This document shows positions 45,344 to 55,039 of a stretch of DNA of 64,000 bases, one piece after another. This stretch comes from Brumicola pallidula DSM 14239 = ACAM 615 (GTDB lineage Bacteria; Pseudomonadota; Gammaproteobacteria; Enterobacterales; Alteromonadaceae). Every line of letters starts with the position of its first letter. The first letter of the stretch is position 1. The stretch spans positions 1 to 64,000 of the forward strand of contig NZ_KE386814.1 of assembly GCF_000428905.1 (NCBI RefSeq). The letters are read 5' to 3'. The notes under the pieces were generated by a model that had not been told where the DNA came from, ran no database searches, and worked only from the letters and a program-made list of their open reading frames with translations. The position numbers and the translations under genes were made by a program.

Positions 45344-47059
45344 GTGAAAATGATGTCGGGCGCTGCAATGGTGGTAGAAGCCCTAAAAGAAGTTGGTGTA
45401 ACGCATTTGTTCGGTTATCCGGGCGGCGCGGTACTAGATATTTATGATGCCTTGCATGCTCAAGACGACATTAAGCACGTACTTGTGCGTCATGAACAAG
45501 CTGCGGCGCATATGGCGGATGGCTATGCTCGTGCTACAGGCAAAACGGGTGCTGTCTTAGTCACTTCTGGACCGGGCGCAACAAATACGATTACTGGCAT
45601 AGCGACTGCTTTTATGGATTCGATTCCAATGGTCATTTTGTCCGGTCAAGTTCCATCTATGCATATCGGAGAAGACGCCTTTCAAGAATGTGACATGGTG
45701 GGGATCTCTAGGCCGGTCGTCAAACATAGTTTTCTGGTCAAAAAAGCAGAAGACATACCAATGGCAATCGCAAAGGCATTTTATATTGCGAATACGGGTC
45801 GTCCAGGTCCTGTGGTTGTTGATTTACCTAAGGACATCGTAAACGTTCAAGATTCACATCCTTATGTTTTTCCTGACGACGTAACAATGCGCTCTTACAA
45901 CCCGACTTTGAAAGGTCACAATAAACAAATCAAAAAAGCGGTTGCGTCAATGCTGAAGGCGCAACGCCCTGTTTTATATGTGGGCGGCGGTGCCATCGTA
46001 GCTGAGGCAGGTGCTTACGTTACACAACTGGCAGAGCTCCTACATGCACCTGTTTGCAGCACACTCATGGGCTTAGGCGCGTTTTCGTCAGTACATCCTC
46101 AATTTGTTGGTATGTTAGGCATGCACGGCACTCTTGAAGCAAATAAAACAATGCACAATTCAGATTGCATTATTGCTTTGGGTTCGCGCTTTGACGATCG
46201 CGTAACCAACAATGTTGACAAGTTTTGTCCACATGCTGACATTATTCACGTAGATATAGACCCCGCGTCTATTTCAAAAATTGTGAATGCACACATTCCC
46301 GTGGTTGGTTCTGTTGATAAAGTTGTATTGCAAATGCTGGAGCTTCTGGCTGATGCAGACTTTACAAACCAAGAACAGAAGGTTGCTGATTGGTGGCAAC
46401 AGATTGAAGAATGGCGAAGCAAAAAATGCTTGCAGTTCGATCAGTCTAGTCAGGTAATAAAGCCACAAAAAGTTATTCAATCTTTGTATGAACATACCAA
46501 GGGTGATGCATATGTGAGTTCGGACGTTGGGCAACATCAAATGTTTGCAGCATTGTATTATCCATTTGCTAAACCTCGCCGATGGATTAATTCAGGTGGA
46601 CTGGGCACCATGGGTTTTGGTCTTCCAGCGGCTATGGGCGTTCAGTTTGCGTATCCAGATGCGGTTTCTGTTGTAGTAACGGGTGATGGTAGTATTCAAA
46701 TGAATATTCAAGAGCTATCGACTTGTTTGCAATATGGCTTACCTATTAAGATTATTTCACTGAACAACCGTGCGCTCGGTATGGTTCGTCAATGGCAGGA
46801 TATGAATTATAAGGGGCGCCATTCTTGCTCATACATGGAATCTATGCCTGACTTTGTTAAGCTAGCGGAAGCTTATGGTCATACTGGAATTAAAGTAGAC
46901 CATCTTGATGACCTAGATGATGCAATGGCTCGTTGTTTTGCGACTCCTGGCCTAGTTTTCATGGATATAATGGTTGATCAAAATGAACACGTTTATCCGA
47001 TGCAAATTAAGTATGGTGCCATGGATGACATGCGCTTGAGTAAAACGGAGCGTACATAA
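45344..47059 (+). CDS. ilvI: Acetolactate synthase III large subunit
   Basis: A 571-residue thiamine-diphosphate enzyme for the first common step of valine, leucine and isoleucine synthesis. The catalytic glutamate is E51 ([14 protein letters not shown]), the FAD-binding middle domain is present, and the TPP/Mg motif GDGSIQMN lies near 447. The GTG at 45344 has AAGGAG eight bases upstream. It overlaps ilvH by one base (TAATG). Confidence 0.96.
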   Translation: MKMMSGAAMVVEALKEVGVTHLFGYPGGAVLDIYDALHAQDDIKHVLVRHEQAAAHMADGYARATGKTGAVLVTSGPGATNTITGIATAFMDSIPMVILSGQVPSMHIGEDAFQECDMVGISRPVVKHSFLVKKAEDIPMAIAKAFYIANTGRPGPVVVDLPKDIVNVQDSHPYVFPDDVTMRSYNPTLKGHNKQIKKAVASMLKAQRPVLYVGGGAIVAEAGAYVTQLAELLHAPVCSTLMGLGAFSSVHPQFVGMLGMHGTLEANKTMHNSDCIIALGSRFDDRVTNNVDKFCPHADIIHVDIDPASISKIVNAHIPVVGSVDKVVLQMLELLADADFTNQEQKVADWWQQIEEWRSKKCLQFDQSSQVIKPQKVIQSLYEHTKGDAYVSSDVGQHQMFAALYYPFAKPRRWINSGGLGTMGFGLPAAMGVQFAYPDAVSVVVTGDGSIQMNIQELSTCLQYGLPIKIISLNNRALGMVRQWQDMNYKGRHSCSYMESMPDFVKLAEAYGHTGIKVDHLDDLDDAMARCFATPGLVFMDIMVDQNEHVYPMQIKYGAMDDMRLSKTERT

Positions 47060-47556
47060 TGAGAAGAATCATTTCAGTATTAATGGAAAACGCGCCCGGT
47101 GCGTTGTCAAGAATAGTCGGTGTGTTTTCCCAACGCGGTTTTAACGTTGACTCTCTTTGCGTAGCGCCAACTGACGATGAAAGCTTATCTCGCTTGACCA
47201 TTATCACGCAGGGAGACGACAAAGTTATTGAGCAGATTACTAAGCAGGTAAATAAGCTTATTGACGTGCTCAAAATAGCAGAACTAACTGAAGGCCCGCA
47301 CATTGAACGCGAATTAATGCTTATTAAAGTAGGCAACAAAACAGAGTTGTCGCGTGCCGAAGTGAAACGAAATGTGGATATTTTCAGAGCCCGAATACTA
47401 GATGTGAATGCGAATAACTATACGATTGAAATTACCGGCACTAGCGATAAACTTTGCGCGTTTGAAGATGTAATGTCGCAATGTGGCGATATTATTGAGT
47501 CTGCACGTACTGGTGTATGTGGTCTTGCAAGAGGCGATAAAGCGCTGCGACCTTAG
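47059..47556 (+). CDS. ilvH: Acetolactate synthase III small (regulatory) subunit
   Basis: A 165-residue regulatory subunit with an N-terminal ACT domain (about 4-78; NAPGALSRIVGVFSQRGFN) that binds valine for feedback inhibition, and the conserved C-terminal domain (about 85-160). Starts in the ilvI stop codon. Confidence 0.96.
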   Translation: MRRIISVLMENAPGALSRIVGVFSQRGFNVDSLCVAPTDDESLSRLTIITQGDDKVIEQITKQVNKLIDVLKIAELTEGPHIERELMLIKVGNKTELSRAEVKRNVDIFRARILDVNANNYTIEITGTSDKLCAFEDVMSQCGDIIESARTGVCGLARGDKALRP

Positions 47557-47581
47557 TTCTTGTAGGTGTGATCAAGAGAAG

Positions 47582-47643
47582 CACCATTGCGCAAATTTGT
47601 TCAAATAATTAGCAGTTTTAGTGAATAAAGATTTGCAATGGTG
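47582..47643. repeat. Inverted repeat behind ilvH
   Basis: Perfect 9-bp arms CACCATTGC and GCAATGGTG enclose 44 bases, 26 bp after the ilvH stop. There is no T run of note. It may be a weak terminator or processing hairpin ahead of the csp leader. Confidence 0.45.
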
Positions 47644-47848
47644 ATTTTTGTGCTACACTCTTGTTGTTTCTGAAAAGACAATGTTATTTAGTTTGATACT
47701 GTAAGTGCTATAAACCTCTTTGTTCACGCCCGTGACCATCAGTTAGACGTTTTTCCATTTGTTAGTAAAATCTCAGTAAGTCATCTTCCCAGAAATTCGA
47801 AATGCGCAGCTATTTGCGCGGTTAAATTTACATATATTTGAGGTTTAC

Positions 47849-48058
47849 ATGTCTAAAGTTACAGGCACAGTTAAGTGGTTCAACGCTGATAAAGGTTACG
47901 GTTTTCTTACACAGGACAATGGCGGCAAAGACGTTTTTGTTCATTTTAGAGCTATCGTTGCTGAAGGCTACAAAACTCTTCCAGAAGGACAGAAAGTGTC
48001 TTTCGAAGTTGAAGAAGGCCAAAAAGGTTTGCAAGCTGCAAACGTTGAAACAATCTAA
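47849..48058 (+). CDS. Cold-shock domain protein (CspA family)
   Basis: A 69-residue single-domain RNA chaperone with RNP1 (KGYGFL, 15-20) and RNP2 (VFVHF, 29-33). A long untranslated leader of roughly 180 bases is likely (a TACACT -10 at about 47653), in keeping with cold-regulated csp genes. GAGG precedes the ATG. A strong terminator follows. Confidence 0.96.
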   Translation: MSKVTGTVKWFNADKGYGFLTQDNGGKDVFVHFRAIVAEGYKTLPEGQKVSFEVEEGQKGLQAANVETI

Positions 48059-48068
48059 GTTTCTTATG

Positions 48069-48098
48069 AGGTGATGCGTCTGCATCGCCTTGTTTTTC
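48069..48098 (+). terminator. Terminator of the csp gene
   Basis: Stem AGGTGATGC/GCATCGCCT (48069-48077 with 48082-48090, one G-T pair), GTCT loop, followed by a T-rich tail. Confidence 0.9.
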
Positions 48099-48242
48099 TT
48101 CCTCGGAATAGTTTGTATTAGTTAACAAGCTGTAAACTTAGAAATGTTAAAATCCTCACAGTCCCAAAATCCAAAATATATTTACAGGCAGCCGCAAACC
48201 GGCATATTGTTTATCCTGTACCAAGCCCAAAGTATATATCCT

Positions 48243-48581
48243 TTAAACGCTTTCAATCCTTAAATAAACTAGGTTACTTATGCCAACTGCACATAATATT
48301 ATGAGCATACTGAGCAATATAAAAAGGTTATTCGACCAATGAATAGTAACTTGGTATAAAAATCCACCCAGTCCGCAACAGGAGCTGCTCAGCGCAAATT
48401 GTTTAGGTGATAGTGACGGGTAAATAACCGGAAGGGACCAAACCACGCACAATATCACCAGTATATTGGATGCAGTTGTAGCCGTGAAATTTGTTATATC
48501 GAGGGATTGTCGAAAAACAGCTGACACGATCCCTAGGGTTAAAAAAATAAAAGCTAAGCGACTATAGATCTGTTTGTTCAC
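48243..48581 (-). CDS. Small four-helix membrane protein (possible immunity protein)
   Basis: A 112-residue very hydrophobic protein with about four membrane segments (7-24, 34-52, 62-82, 85-106) and a Cys-Cys pair in the third. I recognise no family. The GTG at 48581 has a strong AAGGA seven bases upstream, so it is very likely real. It lies 113 bp behind a double-glycine leader peptide gene on the same strand, the position of immunity genes in class II bacteriocin loci. Confidence 0.65.
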   Translation of the reverse strand: MNKQIYSRLAFIFLTLGIVSAVFRQSLDITNFTATTASNILVILCVVWSLPVIYPSLSPKQFALSSSCCGLGGFLYQVTIHWSNNLFILLSMLIILCAVGISNLVYLRIESV

Positions 48582-48694
48582 ATTAATTTCCTTTTATCTG
48601 AAGAAAGCCATTACTCACCAAAATACAGTAAGCATAGCTTTTATTTTATGATTGCACCTCATTGATGTCCATTTGAAGTGATCTGCGCCAGATT

Positions 48695-48862
48695 TTATAA
48701 TCGGTTGTAAGGTAGACTTCTATTTGGATCTTGATACATGTCATCGACATTTGCGGCTGCTTCCAAGGTTTTATCTACTAGCTTGGGACCAAAGAAGCTT
48801 AATAAGGCTTGTAAAAATCCACCGGATACCTGCTGTACTTCTGCATTAGTTAAGTTTTTCAT
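48695..48862 (-). CDS. Double-glycine leader peptide (bacteriocin/microcin-like precursor)
   Basis: A 55-residue peptide gene. The leader MKNLTNAEVQQVSGG fits the double-glycine export signal (hydrophobic residues at -12, -7 and -4, Gly-Gly at -2/-1) cut by C39 peptidase ABC exporters. The predicted mature peptide of 40 residues has a hydrophobic first half (FLQALLSFFG) and a hydrophilic second half with an acidic patch. AAGGA lies ten bases before the ATG. There is no cysteine, so no disulphide or lanthionine. No C39 exporter lies in the window. It could be a bacteriocin or a signal peptide. Confidence 0.7.
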   Translation of the reverse strand: MKNLTNAEVQQVSGGFLQALLSFFGPKLVDKTLEAAANVDDMYQDPNRSLPYNRL

Positions 48863-49117
48863 GTTTAATTTATCCTTAAATTATTCATTTACTATTAAAA
48901 AAATGTATTGCTATCAACAATTCAAACTAAAAACACACTGACCTCATTTAGCATAAGTATCGCAGACACGCTTGATTCCAACTAAATGCTCGCGAAGAGT
49001 GGTTTAACCCTATTTGAAATTGCTAGCAATGTATTGAATGGCGCTCCTACATAGTCGCGCCATAAGCTATTAAAGTAACAGCAGCATTGATTTTTTACAT
49101 CTGTACTGCAGACCGGT

Positions 49118-50407
49118 TTATGCTTGACTTGCTGCCAACGCTTGCTCTATATCCGCAATAATGTCATCAATATGTTCAATACCAACCGAAATCCTAACCA
49201 TTTCCTGTGACACGCCAACTTTTGCGAGTTCATCTGGATCCAGCTGTCGATGAGTTGTGCTTGCTGGATGGCAAGCCAATGACTTCGCATCACCAATATT
49301 GACTAGTCGTAGGATCAATTGAAGTGAATCAATAAACTTTGAACCCGCTTCGATGCCCGTGTTTTTTCCAGCTTTTAGACCGAAACTAACAATACCTGCT
49401 GCTTTGCCAGCACAAATTCGCTGACATGTTTGGTAGTACTTACTGGTTGGAAGTGCCGCGTAGTTAACCCAAGCAACGGCGCTATGTGATTCTAAATATT
49501 TAGCTACTTTTTCAGCATTTTCGCAATGTCTTTCCATACGTAAAGACAGCGTTTCTAAGCCTTGCATAATCTGGAATGCGCTTTGAGCTGAAAGCGTAGC
49601 GCCGGTATTTCTCAGCGGCACCACTCGACATCGGCCAATATAAGCTGCAGCACCAAGCGCTTCTGTATACACAACTCCGTGATAAGAAGGGTCCGGTGTC
49701 GTTAGCATACTAAAGCGCTCTGCATTTGCTGACCAATCAAACTTGCCTGAGTCGACAATAATACCACCGATAGTCGTGCCATGGCCGCCAATATATTTTG
49801 TCAGTGAGTGAATAACAATATCGGCGCCTAAATCAAAAGCACGACAGAGGATTGGCGTTGCAACGGTGTTGTCAACAATCAAAGGAACGCCTGCTGCGTG
49901 CGCAATTTCTGCCCATCGTTGAATGTCGACAACATTGCCGGCAGGGTTACCAATGGATTCACAAAATAGAGCTTTAGTATTTTTATCAATTAGTGAGGCT
50001 AGTTTTGAGTAATCATCACCTTCTGCAAATCGAGTTTCGATACCTTGACGTGGAAAAGTATGTGCAAACAAATTATACGTTCCGCCATACAACTGACTGG
50101 AGCTGACAATATTGGAACCAACTTCTGCAATTGTTTCTATTGCATAACGTATAGCAGCCATTCCTGAGGCAACCGCTAGGGCTCCAATACCGCCTTCTAA
50201 TTCAGTAACACGTTGCTCTAAAACTGCATTCGTCGGGTTCATAATACGACTATAAATATTACCTGGCACGGCTAAATTGAAAAGGTCTGCACCATGTTGT
50301 GTATCATCGAAAGTAAAAGATGTTGTTTGATAAATGGGTACTGCGGCTGCTTTTGTTGTTGGTTCACTGGTATAGCCCGCATGTAACGCAATTGTTTCTG
50401 GTTTCAT
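49118..50407 (-). CDS. metY: O-acetylhomoserine sulfhydrylase
   Basis: A 429-residue Cys/Met-metabolism PLP enzyme making homocysteine directly from O-acetylhomoserine and sulfide. The PLP-lysine is K204 (HSLTKYIGGHG); the 420+ length and the GTTIGG after it fit MetY rather than MetB or MetC. The ATG at 50407 has GGAG seven bases upstream. No MetJ box repeats or SAM riboswitch were found in front. Confidence 0.92.
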   Translation of the reverse strand: MKPETIALHAGYTSEPTTKAAAVPIYQTTSFTFDDTQHGADLFNLAVPGNIYSRIMNPTNAVLEQRVTELEGGIGALAVASGMAAIRYAIETIAEVGSNIVSSSQLYGGTYNLFAHTFPRQGIETRFAEGDDYSKLASLIDKNTKALFCESIGNPAGNVVDIQRWAEIAHAAGVPLIVDNTVATPILCRAFDLGADIVIHSLTKYIGGHGTTIGGIIVDSGKFDWSANAERFSMLTTPDPSYHGVVYTEALGAAAYIGRCRVVPLRNTGATLSAQSAFQIMQGLETLSLRMERHCENAEKVAKYLESHSAVAWVNYAALPTSKYYQTCQRICAGKAAGIVSFGLKAGKNTGIEAGSKFIDSLQLILRLVNIGDAKSLACHPASTTHRQLDPDELAKVGVSQEMVRISVGIEHIDDIIADIEQALAASQA

Positions 50408-50631
50408 TATGTTCTCCACTTTATTGTCATGAGTGTTTGTTATTTGTAATAATATTAATGAAGGTTTTAATTTATAATGCTACGAATTACGGATTTAAAA
50501 AACACTCAAAATGAGATTAAAACCATCTATATAATAACTTTTATGTCTTAACTTCTATTTGTCACTTCCAAAAATGATAGCCGTGTGATTTTGTTACATT
50601 TATTAAGTAAGCAAAGACACACAAATGTTGT

Positions 50632-50699
50632 GCATCAGCGGGCGACTCTTTATCATTTTACGTAAAATGTCCCGCACAATATATTCAATGCGCTGATGC
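50632..50699. repeat. Nested inverted repeats in the leader of the M16 operon
   Basis: Outer arms GCATCAGCG (50632-50640) and CGCTGATGC (50691-50699) pair perfectly. Inside them GCGGG (50638-50642) pairs with CCCGC (50671-50675), and a perfect 16-bp palindrome CATTTTACGTAAAATG lies at 50654-50669. The outer and middle stems share bases and exclude one another. The set lies 37 bp before the M16 start. Confidence 0.7.
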
Positions 50700-50735
50700 G
50701 CGCGAGCAGTATCAATTAAACAAATGGAGTTTCTG

Positions 50736-52091
50736 ATGAAAAAATACGGTATCACCAAGTGGTTAATAGGATTATTTTGCACCGCCATCCTATTCTCAGC
50801 GCAGTCTTACGCTATCACCAAAGCACAAGATATCAAGCAATTCACCTTAGATAATGGAATGAAAATAATCGTCCTAGAAGATGATTCTATTCCTAATGCC
50901 AACATGTACTTATTTTGGAAAGTAGGTTCTAGAAACGAATACCCTGGGATTACCGGCTTGTCGCACTTTTTTGAGCATATGATGTTTAACGGTTCTAAAA
51001 AATACGGACCTAAAATGTTTGATCGCACCATGGAAGCAGCCGGTGGCTCTAACAATGCATATACCACAGAAAACTCGACGGTTTATTCCGATTGGTTTCC
51101 TGCCGATGCCTTAGAACTTATGTTCGACCTTGAAGCTGATCGTATCCAAAACTTGGACATTAACGCCGACGTAGTTGAAAATGAGCGTGGCGTAGTAATC
51201 TCAGAGCGTTCCACGGGCCTTGAAAATTCAAACTATAGAATGCTTAGTGAGCAAGTTAAAGCCGCCGCATTTCGTGCTCACCCATATAGCTGGTCTGTAA
51301 TCGGACATGAGTCAGATATTGCTAATTGGAAACTGCAGGATTTGAAAGACTTTCATAAAACCTACTATGCACCCAACAATGCTATTGTCGTTATTGTAGG
51401 AGCAATCAAATTTGAGGACGTCAAACGCCTTGCAAAAAAATACTTCGAACCTATTCCAGCACAAGCTGCGCCTCGTGAAGTACATACAGTGGAACCCAAG
51501 CAAGTGGGTGAAAAACGTGTATATGTACAAAAAAAATCAGTTACTAGTCCCAACATTATGTTCGCCTACCATGTGCCAGAAACCAAACATGAAGACTATT
51601 ATGCGCTACAAGTTTTAGCAGGTATTTTAAGTGATGGTGACACTTCAAGACTTACTAAAGAGTTGGTCTATGAGCAAGAATTAGCGGCTCAAGTATTTGC
51701 GTTTAGCTCAGAATCTATCAATCCCAATCTGTTTTATTTCTACGCGATTGCAGCACCAAATGTTGATATAAACTTGCTGGAAAAAGGATTGATCACGCAA
51801 ATAAACGAAGTAATGAAAAACGGCGTAACAGATCAGGAACTTCAAAAAGTCAAAAATCGCCAATTGGTAAATTTTTATCGTGAAATGTCGACGATTAATG
51901 GCAAAGCTAATACGCTTGGTTCATATGAATTCTATTTTGGCGATTACAACGCTTTATTTGAATTGCCAAATTCACTCGACAAAGTGTCCAAGGATGATGT
52001 GCAACGCGTTGCCAATTTGTATTTACGAAAAGCAAACCGCACCGTCGGTATACTAGCAGCCCAGGAGGATAGCAATGAAAACGATCTTTAA
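50736..52091 (+). CDS. M16 family zinc peptidase, catalytic subunit
   Basis: A 451-residue exported insulinase-type peptidase: signal peptide ending QSYA, the inverted zinc motif HFFEH (H77, E80, H81) and a downstream glutamate in ENERGVVISE. The C-terminal M16C domain follows. The ATG at 50736 has GGAG six bases upstream. Its end overlaps the second M16 gene by 17 bp. Such pairs form a heterodimer in the periplasm. Confidence 0.92.
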   Translation: MKKYGITKWLIGLFCTAILFSAQSYAITKAQDIKQFTLDNGMKIIVLEDDSIPNANMYLFWKVGSRNEYPGITGLSHFFEHMMFNGSKKYGPKMFDRTMEAAGGSNNAYTTENSTVYSDWFPADALELMFDLEADRIQNLDINADVVENERGVVISERSTGLENSNYRMLSEQVKAAAFRAHPYSWSVIGHESDIANWKLQDLKDFHKTYYAPNNAIVVIVGAIKFEDVKRLAKKYFEPIPAQAAPREVHTVEPKQVGEKRVYVQKKSVTSPNIMFAYHVPETKHEDYYALQVLAGILSDGDTSRLTKELVYEQELAAQVFAFSSESINPNLFYFYAIAAPNVDINLLEKGLITQINEVMKNGVTDQELQKVKNRQLVNFYREMSTINGKANTLGSYEFYFGDYNALFELPNSLDKVSKDDVQRVANLYLRKANRTVGILAAQEDSNENDL

Positions 52092-53475
52092 TAAGTTACT
52101 AATAACTGTTGTTTCGACTTCCTTGTTCAGTTTGGCTAACTTTACTAGCGCTGCAGAGTTTACTTTGCCTGAATATGAAAAGATGGTACTTAAAAATGGC
52201 TTAACTATCTATTTAATGAAACAAGACGAAGTACCCCTAGTCGATGTTGTAGCAATCGTTAAGGCCGGCGCAGTAAGCGACGATAAAGCGGGTGTGGCAC
52301 AAATGACAGCAAGTAATTTGCTGTTAGGTACAGCGTCACTGAATAGACAAGCATTTCAAGAGAAGCTAGATTTTATTGGGGCACAGACAAGCAGCAGTGC
52401 AGCATTAGAATACAGTGTGTTAAGCGCCTCCTTGGCAAGTAAAGATATTGATACTGTATTACCTATTTTGCGTGATGTATTGCTCAATCCTGGATTTAAC
52501 CAAGCTGAATTTGACCAACAAAAATCACGCTACTTAGCTGGTTTAGAACGTCAGAAAGAAAGTCCAAGGGCCAAAGTAGGGCAGTTCTTTAATGCGCTTT
52601 TGTACGCCGATCATGCTTACGCAAATCCGGTTGGCGGCAATATAGATTCAGTCCAAAGTATCACACTAGACGACGTTAAAGCATTTCATGAAAAGTGGTT
52701 TAATCCCGGCAATTCAGCGATTATTGTGACCGGTGACATTGAGCCTGAGGCCATGGCAAAAAAACTGAAAGGTCTGTTTGGTGAATGGGAAGGTGAGAAA
52801 GTGATGGCTAAGGTGAGCTCAACGTTACCTGCCCCAAAACAAGCAAACGTGTTGTTAGTGAACAAGTCGGATGCGACTGAAAGTACTTTTTTAATTGGCG
52901 GACCCGGCATAAAACGTAGCAATTCAGACCTCGTTGCTGTATCGGTAATTAATACTATTTTGGGCGGCAGATTTACTAGTTGGTTGAATGATGAGTTACG
53001 TGTCAACAGCGGCTTAACGTATGGTGCGAGAAGCTCTTTTTCAAGTAATAAAGAGGGTGGTAGCTTTGCGATATCTACATTTACCAAAACAGAAACCACC
53101 ACTGAGGCGATTGATCTTGCATTAAAAACGTATGCCAAATTATGGCAACAAGGTATTGATACAGCCACATTGGATTCAGCCAAGTCTTACGTCAAAGGAC
53201 AGTTTCCTCCGCGTTATGAGACATCGTCTGACATCGCCTTTTTGCTAGCTGAAATGTTTGTATATGATTTTGATGAATCTTTTATTAACACCTTTACCCA
53301 GCAGGTCAATAAACTTGATGTAGAGCGCAGCAAAGAGCTTATCGCTAAGTATTTCGCTAAAGAAAATATGCAATTTGCAATTGTAGGTAAAGCCGATGAT
53401 ATTAGAGAGAATATTAGACAATACGGCAAGCTAATTGAAGCTGATATAAAAGATAATAGCATTAACCTAGATTAG
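52075..53475 (+). CDS. M16 family peptidase, non-catalytic partner subunit
   Basis: A 466-residue exported protein (signal peptide ending TSAA) with the M16 fold, but the HxxEH positions read QMTAS, so zinc and the catalytic glutamate cannot be bound. It should serve as the substrate-binding partner of the preceding gene, whose 3' end it overlaps; AGGAGG lies within that overlap. Confidence 0.9.
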   Translation: MKTIFNKLLITVVSTSLFSLANFTSAAEFTLPEYEKMVLKNGLTIYLMKQDEVPLVDVVAIVKAGAVSDDKAGVAQMTASNLLLGTASLNRQAFQEKLDFIGAQTSSSAALEYSVLSASLASKDIDTVLPILRDVLLNPGFNQAEFDQQKSRYLAGLERQKESPRAKVGQFFNALLYADHAYANPVGGNIDSVQSITLDDVKAFHEKWFNPGNSAIIVTGDIEPEAMAKKLKGLFGEWEGEKVMAKVSSTLPAPKQANVLLVNKSDATESTFLIGGPGIKRSNSDLVAVSVINTILGGRFTSWLNDELRVNSGLTYGARSSFSSNKEGGSFAISTFTKTETTTEAIDLALKTYAKLWQQGIDTATLDSAKSYVKGQFPPRYETSSDIAFLLAEMFVYDFDESFINTFTQQVNKLDVERSKELIAKYFAKENMQFAIVGKADDIRENIRQYGKLIEADIKDNSINLD

Positions 53476-53496
53476 GGTTAGCGGATAGGCTATCAC

Positions 53497-54074
53497 TTAA
53501 TTCGTGCGCGTTAATTGTTTGAGCACGTCGCCATAACCTTGAGCAATATGAGTGTCTTTATAATAGCCGTTTTTTACTAGGTATCACCGGCATTCATAAG
53601 CAACAGTGACCAAAAAATTTTGAGTGCAGTAGTGTCGCTCAGGTCGCGCGCTGCTTTTCGTAAAAAGCTAGCATGGGTAACGGGATAATTTTTGTAATTT
53701 AGGTAGTCTGGATCATCTTGTGTTCCAGAGTCTTTGTGATGTTGCAAGTGATATGTTCGATAAGCGTCCAGGTCGGCAATAACCACAGCTCTGCAGAATG
53801 TACTCCCTATCCAGCGATTAACTTTTTGGTTCTTAAAAAGCATGTAATGCGCGGCATCATGCATCAAAATAGCAAGACTTAACTGCCTGTTAGCAAGCAA
53901 AACAATACTGAATACATAGCTTGGCCGATATGGCCAAATAACTGAAACTGCGAAGGCGAGTGAAATCAATGCCCAATTTGCGGTGACGAGCAGTGCCGCT
54001 TGCTAATTCGATTTCTCAGAAAATTGACGAATATCTGCGTTGTTTATTCCTGTAAAATTGGTCTTTTCACGCAT
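53497..54074 (-). pseudogene. Fatty-acid desaturase pseudogene
   Basis: The ATG at 54074 opens MREKTNFTGINNADIRQFSE, then TAG interrupts after 23 codons (KSN stop QAAL, most simply a TGG to TAG change). The frame continues with membrane segments and histidine boxes HDAAH and HLQHH, then stops at 53577. A C-terminal remnant (VKNGYYKDTHIAQGYGDVLK) appears in another frame at 53497-53580. The middle part with the third histidine box is missing. An active enzyme cannot be made. Confidence 0.85.
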
Positions 54075-54254
54075 GTTTTTCACTTCCATACCTAAGGACT
54101 TTTGTCAGCACAATCTGTGAATGAAGGTACAGCATAGCCTAATTCAGATGACGGCAAGGCAGATTGTAAGTTCTTTCTTCATTTTTACTAAAATTTAGTC
54201 TTCTCCATTTTCTTAGTTTTTCACTATATTTTCTTGTGTGTTATCGACTGTTTT

Positions 54255-54860
54255 CTATAGCTCATTGTTTCCCATTATATTTTGTGAGCGATTAATAGCA
54301 GATAACATCAACTGAGAACCAATCAAGGAAATCACGCAGTATCCAACAAAATAATAAAAACCCACTCCTACATTTGACAACGTTTGGGTACTGATTTCAA
54401 AGTCGATAGACATGCCAAAGAAAGAAAGTTGATGTTGTTCTGCACTTTGTGCATGGTCGGTTGAGAGTACGGCAAGAAATATAGCAACCACGAAGACATC
54501 AGCCATCGACCATTTACCGATAACCGCTACAAATTTGCTGATTTTGCGCTGAAACTCAATACTTTTAGTAAAGTAAACTGAGGTAATTAAACTGGTCTTA
54601 GTTAATGGGATCACCACAGAAAAAACAAATATGAGCAGAGCAACAAACAACCTATCTTTACTCACTAGTTCTTGTACCGTGCCTATTATGGATAGTTCTT
54701 TATTGACTAGCTCTTTATTGACTAGCTCTGAAGAAATTGAGGGACCTGAGAGAACAACAGCAAGCTCCATATTTAATGTAAACATGGGGGCTAGAATACC
54801 AGGTACAAACAGTCCAATTGCGACAATGCTGAGTGCAAACCCTATGTGTTTTTGAAGCAA
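54255..54860 (-). CDS. PqiA-like inner-membrane protein (single domain)
   Basis: A 201-residue protein with four hydrophobic segments and the PqiA block KWSMADVFVVAIFLA (about 114-128), half the length of two-domain E. coli PqiA. Related proteins work with MCE-domain lipid transporters. A 15-bp tandem repeat at 54693-54729 encodes LVNKE twice in the first periplasmic loop. The start is a TTG with AGGA eight bases upstream. Confidence 0.8.
   Translation of the reverse strand: MLQKHIGFALSIVAIGLFVPGILAPMFTLNMELAVVLSGPSISSELVNKELVNKELSIIGTVQELVSKDRLFVALLIFVFSVVIPLTKTSLITSVYFTKSIEFQRKISKFVAVIGKWSMADVFVVAIFLAVLSTDHAQSAEQHQLSFFGMSIDFEISTQTLSNVGVGFYYFVGYCVISLIGSQLMLSAINRSQNIMGNNEL
54693..54729. repeat. 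15-bp in-frame tandem repeat in the PqiA-like gene
   Basis: About two and a half copies of TAGCTCTTTATTGAC (first copy with one change). It keeps the frame, adding five residues per unit, and looks like a recent slippage duplication. Confidence 0.85.
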
Positions 54861-55039
54861 TTTTTTTATCCTAAATGTTAGTTAGTTTAAACTTGTCAAA
54901 TCTATTATAAGATGAGTAAAAAGATGAGTCACTTAAATCTTTGTATCAAGACTTTGCTAAATTCAGGCACAATGACTCGCCTGCACTCTGAGCCCTTATC
55001 AGGGTGACATTCGAAACACCTTAAGGATAGAAGTAAATC

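Noticed and set aside
48963-49110. Minus-strand open frame ending NTLLAISNRVKPLFASI behind metY
   Set aside because: Looks protein-like but has no plausible start codon or ribosome binding site and overlaps two small palindromes; treated as non-coding.
50408-50580. MetJ box or SAM riboswitch before metY
   Set aside because: Only weak matches to one AGACGTCT half-repeat; no tandem boxes and no SAM-riboswitch core.
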